A stretch of DNA of 64,000 bases, taken from the NCBI GenBank assembly GCA_029962745.1, contig CM057167.1, positions 16,390,303 to 16,454,302 of the forward strand. Direction: 5' to 3'. Source of the stretch: Echinometra lucunter (taxonomy: Eukaryota > Echinodermata > Echinoidea > Camarodonta > Echinometridae). Below are positions 47,463 to 60,158 of the stretch, one piece after another. A model generated the notes under the pieces. It was not told the DNA's origin. It saw only the letters and a program-made list of their open reading frames with translations, and did not search any database. A program made the translations under genes and the position numbers. Within the stretch, counting starts at the first letter, position 1. Each line of letters begins with the position of its first letter.

Positions 47463-47660
47463 ATTCCCTCCTTACGTTATGGTGGTGGTCAAGGCTATAT
47501 TGTTACTGAATTAGGTGCACTTTGGTCTTCGCGATCGTGTTAAAACCAATTTTTCCTTAAAATGAAATGAAAATAAAACGGTTTTACTATGTGATATGTG
47601 AATCTGAATGGGAGAAAAAAAATGAAAGGAAAGTTAGAGTGAGAGGAAAGGGAAAGAAAG

Positions 47661-47946
47661 AAAGCAAAGTGAAAAATACACGACACTCGTAGTGCCTGGT
47701 TCTCTAGGATTTCATCTGGTAAGAAATACCCGTACCACCCCCTCCCCCCCCCCCCCCCCACCTCCCCCGCTTCTCCCCAGTGAAGTGACAAGAAAGGAAA
47801 GGAAGAAGCAAAGTGAAAATAAGATACACGACACTCGTATATAATAGTGCCTGGTTCTCTAGGATTTCATCTGGTAAGAATACCCCCCCCACCTCCCTCC
47901 TTCCCCCGTCCCCCGTCTCCCCCCTCCCCCCCCCCCCCCCCACATC
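47661..47946. repeat. Two-unit tandem duplication with poly-C
   Basis: Units of about 140-147 bp both run AGCAAAGTGAAAA, TACACGACACTCGTA, AGTGCCTGGTTCTCTAGGAT, TTCATCTGGTAAGAA, then a C-rich tract. The second unit has an extra TATAATAG-like insert. Confidence 0.85.
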
Positions 47947-48539
47947 CTGTACCTGTTGCATCATGGGGACGTGGAATGTACTACATTACCATGATCACTG
48001 CAACTACATTATGATCTGTGTAACATTCGACTACGCTGGTCCCCTCTTGAAGTTCACCTTGCTTGGCTAGGCAAGACTTCTAAGCTAACCGATCGTGAAC
48101 TCTGCGCTTTATTTTCAAAAGGGTGTTGGGGTTGCGCTGGTTCAACAATAACTCATGATAAATACAAGCTCAATAATTGTGCAAATACTGGTACTACAGA
48201 CAGCTGAATAAGAGATGCAAAGTGAGTAGCTTCGATGAAGCCCCCGTGGACATGGTAGGAAGCAGTGTGTATAGACCCTGTCACGGTGTATATTTTGGGA
48301 ATACGGCAGCATAGCCATATACATTAAGAGCTAAACGCTCTTAAAGATTATGGTAAACAAAAAATCTCCCATTATGAGGATGATTGTATAACTCCGGCAT
48401 ATTGTATTTTGGCGAATTTGCGCCCAAATTAGAATATCTTGCCCACTTTGGGCATGTTTGGTCATGTTTCACTTAATCACGATGAGGACTCTCGGTGATC
48501 TACTACGAAGGAGCAAATTATCATTCATGTTGAGCTAAT
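47947..48539. other. Intergenic, nothing recognised
   Basis: No supported feature up to the contig end. Confidence 0.45.
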
Positions 48540-49039
48540 NNNNNNNNNNNNNNNNNNNNNNNNNNNNNNNNNNNNNNNNNNNNNNNNNNNNNNNNNNNNN
48601 NNNNNNNNNNNNNNNNNNNNNNNNNNNNNNNNNNNNNNNNNNNNNNNNNNNNNNNNNNNNNNNNNNNNNNNNNNNNNNNNNNNNNNNNNNNNNNNNNNNN
48701 NNNNNNNNNNNNNNNNNNNNNNNNNNNNNNNNNNNNNNNNNNNNNNNNNNNNNNNNNNNNNNNNNNNNNNNNNNNNNNNNNNNNNNNNNNNNNNNNNNNN
48801 NNNNNNNNNNNNNNNNNNNNNNNNNNNNNNNNNNNNNNNNNNNNNNNNNNNNNNNNNNNNNNNNNNNNNNNNNNNNNNNNNNNNNNNNNNNNNNNNNNNN
48901 NNNNNNNNNNNNNNNNNNNNNNNNNNNNNNNNNNNNNNNNNNNNNNNNNNNNNNNNNNNNNNNNNNNNNNNNNNNNNNNNNNNNNNNNNNNNNNNNNNNN
49001 NNNNNNNNNNNNNNNNNNNNNNNNNNNNNNNNNNNNNNN
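48540..49039. other. Assembly gap of exactly 500 N
   Basis: Second placeholder gap. The flanks overlap by about 9.9 kb (38680-48539 against 49040-58968). Confidence 0.98.
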
Positions 49040-50618
49040 CTGAATGTTCCGTGGACAATTTTATTACATTCCTGCCCGTTCGAACATTTGTTATTCTTTA
49101 GTCGCAACGAGTTGTTTACTTTCTTGACGTACATAGCAGAGGCTGGGACCATAAGTTGTTGGTATTGCAAGGCGAGCTATTTGAACTTAGCTGACCGAGG
49201 TTCGCCCTGTGTGTCGTGTTGTTTGGAGTTGACTTCGCCGCATGAATGAATCTTGCTGGACTGCACAAACTTGTCGTGCATTCCGATTCGCCGTCTGAAT
49301 TTGACCCGACCCTGGCCCGCCATCGAGCCCTTGTGAGATCCCCTAAGCTTGTGTCTGTGCTCGAGACTGAATTTAAGGACTCGCTGGACACAGACAGCTC
49401 CGATAAATCAGACAATTTGAGTTGATTTCCAAGTTTGTCAATTCGCTCTCTTGATCGCTGTCACTCACTAAATCCTTGCAGCCCACACGAATCTGTTGAG
49501 CAGCAACGGCGAACTGAAATCCATTCACAAAACGTATCTCCCCAGCTTCATTATCCTCGGTATTCTCCAAAATGGCGGCCCCACCTTGGTCGGGGACATC
49601 TCCAAACGTCTGCCAAGAATTATCATCCTTCCTGACCAGTAAATCCAAAATATTCCTTTTCTTCTGAGGGGTTGGTTATAGTTTCCCCGTGCATATCACT
49701 TACACGTCCTACGTTGCTATCTGTTACAATAGAATTGCATGTGTCTGCATTATTATCGTCCATGTTTTTCCTTTCCTTTTCACCGCAGTAAAAATCGACT
49801 TCTCCGCGCATATTCTTGGCTAGTTCAGCTCCGATTAAAAGTCTGTCTGCGGTAGAAAATGCCGTGGAATGAATGTCAAATGTCACAGTTTTCCTCTCAC
49901 TAGCTTGGTAGCCAAAACAGGGCTCAGAAAATGAAAATTCCACCGATTTTGTAGTCGAGTTGCTTCGGACATGTTCTGCGCCACTGCCCGCCGTTTGTTT
50001 ACATGCACTTCCCTTGCTTTCTGCATAGCTGCTATGCACATGTGTACGGAAGCCGTGGTCATGCGATGTTCTGTGAGCGAAAAATATGTCGGATTTTGAA
50101 GCATTTGGAAGCTCTGTGGAGCACGGCTTCTGACACTCTACAATTTTGTCTGAGCGCCCCGACAATTCAAACAAAAATTTGTTTGCATTTATGCACTCTC
50201 GCTTTAATCCCTTATCATGTTTTCTGACCTTTTTCGTTTGTTTCTTGTGCTTATATTTGAGGTCAATTTTGGCACCATTTTTGTTTTCCAAACCTCGGTA
50301 TTTACACCACACGAGCGACAAAGCTTCAGCAAATCGCTGTGGGAAATCAAGCAGCATTTGCTAGTACGATGTGGCACAGCTTTCAGCCATTTCAGACGAT
50401 GAATCTGTCTTAATTTACATGGTTTGGTGTTGATGTTGCAGTTTCTTCAGTCGCTTATGGAAAGTGGTCCGCGGTACAGAATTCCTCCCGTTTTGAAAGG
50501 CGTGGAATACTTGAGTAAGGGCATACATTTTACAATGCTTACACCCATTTTGCCCTCGCATTCGCAAGACGGCCAGTCGGATTCCGTTGATTTCAGCAAA
50601 TTCCGATTTAGTTTCCAT
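49040..50618 (-). CDS. SKIDA1-like protein, contig-3 copy, C-terminus cut by the gap
   Basis: ATG at 50616-50618. The coding sequence reaches the gap at residue ~525-530, so the C-terminal half (Lys-rich tract, coiled coil, tail) is missing. Frame breaks: an extra T near 50438, a missing C near 50293, two bases missing near 49629, a missing A near 49414. At the site where contig 1 has lost a base (contig 3 about 49585) this copy is in frame and reads DVPDQGGAAILENTED, and at the contig-2 break near 38940 it reads ARVGSNSDGESEC. It is therefore useful for deciding the true frame. Same gene as 37825-40258, one contig further. Confidence 0.75.
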
Positions 50619-52573
50619 TTTTTTTTTTACGGTCAAATATCAATTATATTTCCAGTCGGTTATGGTCACTGAAGAATTCGAAGCTCTGGCGGTAAGTTCT
50701 CGGGCAGGTCTGAAAAAGAAATCAAACACGAGTGAAAATTATAGAATCATAGAATTATCCGTGAAACTAAATTATATTGGCTGACCACAGAAACTAAATT
50801 TATTTATAAAAATGGCAACTAATAGCAGCAATACATTCATCTATAGATACTCACATTGTAAATATTCTCTTATTCACTTGATAGAATTAAATTATTTCAC
50901 ATAATGGCCAAAATTATTTAGCATAACTGAAATGCCCACAGATCCTGCTTATTTTTTTTTTCAAAGTTAAAATTGCATAACCCTACCCCGTAAAGCAACA
51001 CTTGTCCACTTCTTTTGAAAATACAAGTTAAGCCCACAATCTTTTTTAATGTCGTGAATCCCATTTTTAAACAAATAAAACGATAACAGTATCGGTTTGA
51101 AGAAAAAAAAAAGCTTACTGGCGTCGCGATCGCGATTTACGAATCCATGTGCACCAGGTCCCTGATCAGAAATGCCTCGGAGTCACAAAAATGAAAGAAA
51201 ATCTTCAGATTTAGCTATTTTAGCCAGCTCACGAGTAGCATTTTAAAGTCTGAAAGATAAATGAAATAACTGGCTCCCATAGCATCAAACACGTTTTTTT
51301 TTCCTGTAATAAAAAGCAGGCGATCAAATGCAATTTTCCTCTCGTAAGAAATTCGCTTCCCGCTCTCAAATAAAAACGTCGCGAAGAAGAAAATGCCCGC
51401 GCTCCGTATTATCACTCTGACTGTTCAAATGCATGCGTGCAATGGCAGTATGGTTTGTATTTAAAAGCATGGAGCACGGATAACAAGCATTTTGTATTAT
51501 GGGGTGTACATGTCATGCGTGGGGGTAAGGGCTAATGTGCATCGCTGTTTGAAAACATTTTTTGTTGAATTATGGCCCTCCCTTTACCGTAGACACGCCC
51601 CTTATCCAGTATCTCCAAGAGACAAATACCGTAGTATACTAGTACACGATTATTTTTCGTCCAACACACCATGTTATAGAGAAGTTACTATACTGGCACA
51701 TACAATGCCATGCCAGTAATTTGACGTCGACATGAATTTTCCTAAATGCGATTATTTCGAACAATGGTAAGTTTCCCCAATGACAGAATAAATTTAGCTG
51801 GCAATGATAAGCTTGAAAAACATGTAAACACATTATTATTTATCAACAGTACCAGAGTGGAAATTGTAAGTAGTCATTATTTTAAATATAGCATCAATTT
51901 TATGATGTTATTCACCATGAACTTGAAGATTTTTAAAGCACAGATTATGGATAAAACCCACACGTTAACAAATTGCAGTTAGCGTATAGGGGAACCCACT
52001 ATTTGTTTTGGAATTTGATTAGCATGAAATGAAACAAACTAAAATAAATAAATTTTGTTGCTGTTGTTGGTGTTTTTTTAATAGGAAACCGTGAATTTAA
52101 TCGCACGTAAACACCAGGTGTTATTTATGATAACAATGTATTTCAAATCATAATTATGAATGCAATTTTTTCTTGTATGATATATGTATTTATTTCTTCA
52201 TATGTTTTGTTGCTGCTATCTGTTTTACTGATGACTGTTATTGAATATGCATTGTTACCAAACATGGCCTTATAGAAGACCAACATTATTGGTGAAATAT
52301 ACCACGCTGTATAAATATCAGAAATAAATTGATAGATAAAATAAAAAACAAATAAAAAATAGATGAATGAATAGACGAATAAAAGATAAATAAATGAATG
52401 AATAAACAAACAAACAAACAAACAAATGAATAAATGAATGAATAATAAATAAATAAATAATATATATAAATAAATAAATATATGAAAATTTATATTATAA
52501 TAGACAGGTTTACTCTAGCTATCTATATTAAAAGATCCATAAACTTTTGGTTGATATTCATTAAAGGTGTAAA
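50619..52573. other. 5' flank of the SKIDA1-like gene, contig 3
   Basis: Counterpart of 29888-31829 and 40259-42181; carries no additional feature. A GATCGC duplication near 51124-51137 (GTCGCGATCGCGATTT) is specific to this copy. Confidence 0.5.
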
Positions 52574-52636
52574 ACCAATATTTGAATTGTGCTTAAAGGT
52601 ATAAGGCTGTAATGTGCACGTTTAGCATTACATTTT

Positions 52637-53626
52637 ACGGATCTTTACACACATCATCATGATGAATACATGATTTGCTTTTTTATTGGATATTTTACAC
52701 ATATCATGACGAACATGGCGAAGCGGATGATTTACTTTTTTTATTGGATCTTTACACACATCATCATGATGAAGTATGATTTAATTTTCTTATTGAATCT
52801 TTTACACATTATGCATCATCATGATGAAGTACGATTTAATTTTCTTATTGAATCTTTTACACATTATGCATCATTATGATGAAGTATGATTTACTTTATA
52901 TTGTATCTTTTACGCAAATCATCATGATAATGTACATGATTTACTTTTTATGATCTTTTACACACATCATCATGCTATGATGAAGTGCATGGCTTACTTT
53001 ATTATTGAGGGAGCGAGTTGGCTCAGTCGGTAAAACGTCTGCCTGTCGAACCTTAAGATCGTGGGTTCGAGGGGTTCGATCCAACCCAGACGGATGACTG
53101 AAGCCTGCGTTGTGTGTAAACGTGCCCCCCCCCCCCCCGTTTCATAGACGCAAGCTATGTTACAGTGGAAAACACTCCGTCCCTCGGATAGTACGTTAAA
53201 TGGAGGCCCCGTGTAGAAGAGAGTCACCACCTTCGCACGTTAAGAACCCACTGCACACTATTCGTATGAGCATGATGAGAGTATAGGGGGGAAACCCGGT
53301 GTATTGGTCCAACTGCACACCCCAATCAGTTATGGGGAGGAGAGACCCTCGGGTTACAGTGATTCACTTCGCTTTTCGCCTCCCAGGCACAGGTGACGCC
53401 AAACAAAAATAATAATGATAATAATGATACTTGGATCTTTTACACACATCTGACGAAGTACATGATGTACTTTCTATTGGATTCTTACACACATCACCAT
53501 GGCGAAATATATGATTTACCTTTTTGTTGGATCTTTTACCCAGATCATGATAATGAGGTAGACGATCTATTTTCATATTGCAAGATCTTTACACACATAT
53601 TATGACGAAGTACATAATTTACTTTA
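52637..53626. repeat. ~55-bp minisatellite, contig-3 counterpart
   Basis: Same array and unit order as 42246-43235, with 1-2 base indels only. Confidence 0.85.
53008..53428 (+). mobile_element. tRNA-derived SINE, contig-3 counterpart of 42618-43037
   Basis: Same insertion point and tail. It has one extra G before the B box (GGGGTTCGATCC). Confidence 0.85.
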
Positions 53627-53628
53627 TA

Positions 53629-55133
53629 TAATGAAGAAACATTACTGAATTTTATTCTATTTGATACATGTTTATTTTACCGTGCTTGTGGTTTGTGTGT
53701 TGCTAATGTCAAATCAACAATAATGATCAGGCCACCCTATAGCCAAAAACTAAAGAAAAAAAAAAATGATGAGAAAGAAAATATGTTTATTAATTTATGA
53801 TGAAAGAGTGCTTGATGGAAAGAAGAAGAAAGAAAGACAGACAGATGGGAAGAAATGATAATTTATCATATCTAATAAATTTTGGTTTTTATTTAGGCGT
53901 TTAAATATGAGTAACGTTAATTGTCATTGTCAGTGATATTACCCGATAATATAGCATACGTGGGGGGGGGGGGGGGCTAGGATTTTTAAGTTGCTCTCGG
54001 CCCTCATCGTTACTCTTATATAACCTCATTTATTAATCAAGATTAGTGTACATAAAGATATAGAGATAGAAAAAGAGAAAAGAGAGAGAGAGAGAGAGAG
54101 GTGAGAGTGAAGAAATAAATTGAGGAAATGATGGTTTCCAGTGGCTAGTCCAGTGGGGACCAGTCAGTCCGCAGCTCGTTTCAAAAGCGCTTATTTCACG
54201 AAACCCGTAAAAAAATAAAAATAAAAAATAAAAATCACATTGTCATTGTCATTGTCATTGTCACGAAACCCGTATGCACGTCCAAGTTATTCATGAGCAG
54301 AAGGGTATGGCAGAAAACTGCCAATTAGTTCGCTCTCTATGAACGGATTGTGACGATTTTTGTTCCAAACTGAAGAAGAAGAATAATTATTCTACCCATT
54401 TTGAATTAAGATTTAACGTTTGGATTGAGAAAACTGTTTGAAATAAATAAACCATTTAAACGTAGAAATAAGCTACGTAAATTTGATGAAAAAGTGTGAA
54501 AAATATTGCGAATATCATCTTGCATCAAAACAGTTTTCAGCTAAATGGAATCGTGATATGGTATTGTTTCATATTTCGACAAAATTCTCACGGTTTGGCT
54601 TTTCACTGGGTCAGGAGCGAGCAAAATCCGGTACAGATGGTACAAAATTAATGGTACAGATTATTCTCAAGCAAGGTGAACATCTTATAGGATGGCGCAA
54701 CGTGATTGGTCCAGGGTCTATGCCACTAGTCCCTGATTGGTCCGTTGATCATTCACATGATCATGCGCACTATCAACCAGAGACTGACCATTACGATGTC
54801 ACTTTTCCAGTCGCTGAACCTAAGCTTTATACGCAGTTCAAACAATAATAGCCGTGCAAGGAAAGCATGCCAGCCCCCAGCCCGTTGCACCCGGGCTAAA
54901 GCGCGTCCGTTTACCGCTTGACTGGCTTTCAATACCCCCAAACGGCTTAAATAAACTTATTTTCTTTGACTAATACAATGTGCATCAAAAAGTTTTGATT
55001 TCATTGTCAGTGCCAACAATCAAACTCGACAATCATTCCACTTGAAAGGAGCGGGATGAAGTAAACAATGGTTAAAATTACAAGAATTTTACCGTAATTT
55101 TAAACAGGATAAAATGTATATATATTGTGGATT
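53629..55133. other. Counterpart of 43236-44729
   Basis: Same poly-G, GA and CATTGT tracts. The doubtful frame here is 54483-54848 and ends with a different C-terminus. Confidence 0.5.
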
Positions 55134-55267
55134 GGCCGGAATTCACAGAAGTTGTCTCATACTGGCCATGCGCAGGCTTAAAATTGGACAGGATTCTTAG
55201 CGCACATACGCTTAAAAATCCCAGGAGGGGGAGAGGTTAAACCAAACCTCTCTTGTGAATTCCGGCC
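55134..55267. mobile_element. MITE, contig-3 counterpart of 44730-44862
   Basis: Same ends and length within one base. Confidence 0.7.
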
Positions 55268-56281
55268 TTTAGTTTATATAAAGAGCAAAATGTCAATGGG
55301 AAGCACAACTACTCTAACAGATCAGGTTTAGCAATGTTTCCATTGAGAAAAGGTTTCCTGATCCGGCCCTTGCAAATGTTTAAAACTGTCACGAATCTCG
55401 CCCGTGCGAGATTATTATTTTTTTATAGTTAACGTGAATCTCCGTGTAAAAAAAACCCCCCAACAAACAAACAAAAACAAACAAACACACACACACACAC
55501 ACAAAAAAAAAACATACGCTCGCGCTGCTGTAGAACTGGGGTAGTGCTGGCGAGCGCCCCTCTTCATTTTATTCATAGCGCAGAGGGGCCGCTGGGCTGC
55601 TTAAATGGAATCGTAGCCATCACACATACATAAAACGGCGCTGTCGCACATGAAATCAGCGCCTTCTCACTACAAATGCGCCATTGCCTTTAATACTGAT
55701 GAGCGTGCGCCACTCGGCCCCGCACTCGCACTTTTTCAAACCCTGAATCCGCTAATTGATTTGCTACTGGATTCCCTCCCAAACTTTCCAATCGATCTCG
55801 TAGATTTTATAACCGACCCCCCCCCCCCACACACACACCAAAGACAAAAGAAAGCGGAAGTATGTAAGAGTGTATTCTACTTTTTTTTTCATTATCGTCA
55901 TTAATCTTTTCCCCAGTAACTTACTGCAAGCATGACCAGCGACAATATACATTGGTTACATGTTGTTATTCGAAAGGTTCCTGATTCCGAACATTGCCGA
56001 ATGTTTGTTGATCCGAAGACTGAAGATTCATTTATCCGAGTGTTTCCTTCGTTTTTCTAGAGGTTCGAAATTCCGAAGGTTTATAATAAAAGAGAAAGAG
56101 AGGAAAGGGGTCCGACAATTCCCAAAACAAAATAGGGTTCCTAATCCCCTGAAAGCGTGGAAAGTTCAAAGAGTTCATGATGTGATAGAAATGCCCAGAT
56201 TAATAGTTCCGTGAAAGGAATAGAACTTAACTCCGTATCTTTTTGGAATAATGAACCTTCGGAATAACAGAATTTCGGGAC

Positions 56282-56418
56282 GTATACCGTTTTTATACTG
56301 CATGGCCTAAATTTTTGGCGCTTCAATATGGGGAACCTAAATATTAGGCCAATGCATATGAGCAGATGAAGTTGGGGGCGCCCCAACTCGAAGTACAGTG
56401 AAGTATGAAAACGGTATA
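56282..56418. mobile_element. MITE, contig-3 counterpart of 45884-46024
   Basis: Same outer inverse ends; small indels disturb the inner AAGGCCATGC stem. Confidence 0.65.
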
Positions 56419-57267
56419 TGAGACCTATTTTATCTTTGGAATGATCAACTCCCTGTATCGGGGGGGGGGGGGGAACTTTCGAAGTGCCCCCTCCCCGCAC
56501 CACTGTGACGTAGAGGCCTATATGATTAAATACAGAGACCCTATTCTGATTAACACACGGAATGTTGATTTCAAAATCTACCTGAAAAACAACGCTTTTG
56601 CAGGCCCCCTGCAAGTGTATGTTGGGGGATGTACTCCTCCTTCTTATAATCTTTCTGTGTAAACTAATGTATACATTTTTTATTAAAAAAATAGTACAAC
56701 ATAATACTCTGAATATATACACATGATATAGGTTTGCATTGTTTTAAGATACCGAGCTACGCTTCCACTTCCATTTATGAATATTATAGACCTAATTATG
56801 TCCACCATTTTTATGTTGATTGTTTGTTTTTGAGAAGATCTCTTGTGCTTGCTTGTATGGGGAGAGGAGGGGATCAGCGGGCTTTATTCTTTTCTTTGGA
56901 TGTGTCGCCATCACCATTTTAATGGGTTGTTGTTGGGGTTTTAACTCTCTCTTTCTCTCTTCATTAACTATCGACTACAAAATCAAACATTTTAGAAGCA
57001 TGAATTTGAAGGCCGAGTGTGCGAACCCATTGTTTTACGACCCTGTGAAGAATGGACTAACTCCACTTCAACAATTTATATTTTTCTTGGATTAATGTTG
57101 CTCAAAACTTTTTTTTCGTTGTTTTTTTGTTGTTGTTGTTGTTGAAAGGATTAATGTACATATATGCTTTGTAAAATATTGAAACCATACTGTCAAAATT
57201 AGTATAGTTTATAAAGACGACGACGAAGACTTTCGAGAAACCAACTCAAGTATCCCTTTCAGTGTTG

Positions 57268-57541
57268 TCACACGCGTAGCCAGGGCGCGCGATGGGGCGG
57301 CCCCCCCCCGAAAACGCCCCCCCCCCAAGAGGGAAAAACAAAAGAAGAGACAATGGTTGAGAGAACGTAGAGGAGCAGACAAGGAACGATGACAAAGAAA
57401 CGTCAAAGCTTCCGTCTGTCCGTCTCTCTCCCTGCAGCCTCCCCCAAGGTATGTAGAGTTCGCACTCTTCGCGTGCTCAACGACGCCCCCCCCCCCCCCC
57501 CCCCCGCACCCCGCAAATGAAATCCTGGCTACGCCTGTGCG
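57268..57541. mobile_element. Poly-C-core MITE, contig-3 counterpart of 46862-47133
   Basis: Same ends. The C runs differ in length, which is where homopolymer errors or true length variation would be expected. Confidence 0.75.
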
Positions 57542-57693
57542 TTTTATCAAACTCTGAAATGTGTTGGGTCAAATTCTACCTTATAATGTGTAACACGCAC
57601 GTTTCTTGGGAAGCATTTTTACCAAATGCTGGATGAAAAGTTACCCAACAAACATGCATGTTATACAATACTGGGTTAAACTATACGCATCTT

Positions 57694-57874
57694 ATGGGGT
57701 GTTGCAAGAAAGCTGCAAAAAATCAATTGCAAATAATTGCTAATTTTGAAACAACCATTCTGATTGGCTCAGGGTCTGCCCTTTTAAGAAGACATGCATG
57801 CAACAATGATTTTGATTGGCCAGTGACAATCAGTTGCAACTTGCAATCGATTGCAACTTTCTTGCAACACCCCA
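57694..57874. mobile_element. MITE, contig-3 counterpart of 47285-47462
   Basis: Same ends. It reads GATTGGCTCAG where contig 2 reads GATTAGCTCAG. Confidence 0.75.
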
Positions 57875-58083
57875 TATTCCCTCCTTACGTTATGGTGGTG
57901 GTCAAGGCTATATTGTTACTGAATTAGGTGCACTTTGGTCTTCGCGATCGTGTTAAACCAATTTATTTCCTTAAAAATGAAATGAAAAATAAAACGGTTT
58001 TACTATGTGATATGTGAATCTGAATGGGAGAAACAAAAAATGAAAAAGGAGAGTTAGAGTGAGAGGAGAAGGGAAAGGAAAGA

Positions 58084-58375
58084 AAGAAAGCAAAGTGAAA
58101 AATACACGACACTCGTAGTGCCTGGTTCTCTAGGATTTCATCTGGTAAGAAATACCCGTACCACCCCCTCCCCCCCCCCCCCCCCCCACCTCCCCCGCTT
58201 CTCCCCAGTGAAAGTGACAAGAAAAGGAAAGGAAGAAAGCAAAGTGAAATAAGATACACGACACTCGTATATAATAGTGCCTGGTTCTCTAGGATTTCAT
58301 CTGGTAAGAAATACCCTCCCCCCACCTCCCTCCCCCGTCCCCCGTCTCCCCCCTCCCCCCCCCCCCCCCCCCACA
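58084..58375. repeat. Two-unit tandem duplication, contig-3 counterpart
   Basis: Same two units as 47661-47946 with longer C runs. Confidence 0.8.
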
Positions 58376-59101
58376 TCATGTACCTGTTGCATCACGGGGA
58401 CGTGTAATGTACTACATTACCATGATCACTGCAACTACATTATGATCTTGTGTAACATTCGACTACGCTGGTCCCCTCTTGAAGTTCACCTTGCTTGGCT
58501 AGGCAAGACTTCTAAGCTAACCTGATCGTGAACCCTGCGCTTTATTTTCAAAAGGGTGTTGGGGTTGCGCTGGTTCAACAATAACTCATGATAAATACAA
58601 GCTCAATAATTGTGCAAATACTGGTACTACAGCTGAATAAGAGATGCAAAGTGAGTAGCTTCGATGAAGCCCCCGTGGACATGGTAGGAAGCAGTGTGTA
58701 TAGACCCTGTCACGGTGTATATTTTGGGAATACGGTAGCATAGCCATATACATTGAGAGCTAAACGCTCTTAAAGATTATGGTAAACAAAAAAATCTCCG
58801 ATTATGAGGATGATTGTATACCTCCGGCATATTGTATTTTGGCGAATTTGCGCCCAAATTAGAATATCTTGCCCACTTTGGGCATGTTTGGTTATGTTTC
58901 ACTTAATCACGATGAGCCTCTCGGTGATCTACTACGAAGGAGCAAATTATCATTCAAGTTGAGCTAATAGACCATCAAAGCCACATAAGCTGGGCATGTA
59001 TTTTTTGCCCAAAAGTGGCCGGACGCAGAGGCCTAATTATCTTAAGTTAGGCAATACAGTACCCTTTTTTTTTTTTTTTTTTCACAATGAATACTGACGA
59101 A
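58376..59101. other. Intergenic; contig overlap ends at 58968
   Basis: The counterpart of contig 2 stops at 58968, and unique sequence resumes. Poly-T at 59065-59082. Nothing recognised. Confidence 0.45.
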
Positions 59102-59169
59102 CAGGGGCGGCGCTACAGGGTGGGGGTGGCAGGGGCAACTTCCCCTCTTATGATTTTCCATGTGATCGA

Positions 59170-59206
<37 letters not shown>

Positions 59207-59371
59207 AAGAAAAAGAAGAAGAAAGGAGGAAGAAGAAATAGAGGACTGTGTCATGCAATTATATAATATCCATATTTTTTTCATTTAAAACGTAAATCAA
59301 CTCTCCTATAGTCATTTTGTCCCCACCCACCCCCCCCCCTATAAAAAATAACTTGGCGTCGCCCCTCCTGA
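59102..59371 (+). mobile_element. MITE-like element, GGGGCGGCGC ends, with (GA)n
   Basis: The left end CAGGGGCGGCGCTACA is matched inversely by TTGGCGTCGCCCCTCCTG. Inside lie TATGATTTTCCATGTGATC, a (GA)n run at about 59173-59202 and a C run at about 59328-59338. Related to 17966-18214 in the opposite orientation. Confidence 0.6.
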
Positions 59372-60158
59372 TGAACGCATACATTGGCAAGTAAAAACTA
59401 AGATTATATAGTTTTACTTACTATATATTTTTCTCTCGAATATTGCATTTCGGAAGGAATTTATTTTCTGCTTCTCTTTTGTTAAAAAAAAAAAAGAGTC
59501 AGATACAAGATATAGTGAGTTAATTTCCCAAATATCATGAATACGTTAAGCATACATGCCAGTCGGCCGTCACCTCTGTATACCAAAGTCGGCTTGACTT
59601 CTGCATCAAGAAACTGTACAAGAAGATAAGTTGATTTTCAAAATCATTAAAAAAAAAAAAAACCCACAACCCTCGCTCATTAATGTACTCCATACTCTTT
59701 ACGACATGATTTTTTTCTCGGTGTTCACAGCAACTCCCATTTATGAATACAAAACAAATCATCAGTTTTTAACCCATTCATTCATGATAGAAATTATTTG
59801 AAGCCTTATTTGATCAGCTTTTCTTCTTCAAATCGGCAACACCAGTATTTTTCTTTCATCGCAACCTACACTTTTCTTTACGAAGTCATGAATCTGAAAT
59901 AAATTTAAATTGACAGAAAGTATAGAGAAGTGAAAAAAGTTGCCATTTCACATGGATAAACAAGTATTTTGAACTTTATTGCATTGCCAACTTCAGGATT
60001 TTAGTGCTTATTATTTCCCTGAACATTTTTTTCAGCATCAAACAAATAGTGACCCATTCAAAAATGAAGACAGTTCATGTGGAATTTCTTGCTCTTTCTC
60101 TGATGTATTTGGTATGATTTTACTTTTTCAAAAGCCACTGGGCCAAACCACACACAAT
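59372..60158. other. AT-rich intergenic, nothing recognised
   Basis: Poly-A runs at about 59485-59496 and 59649-59662. No supported gene. Confidence 0.45.

Noticed and set aside
21793..58968. Genuine tandem gene triplication of the SKIDA1-like locus
   Set aside because: Duplicate limits coincide with contig ends and 500-N gaps, and the copies differ mainly by small indels. Redundant contigs or haplotypes explain this more simply.
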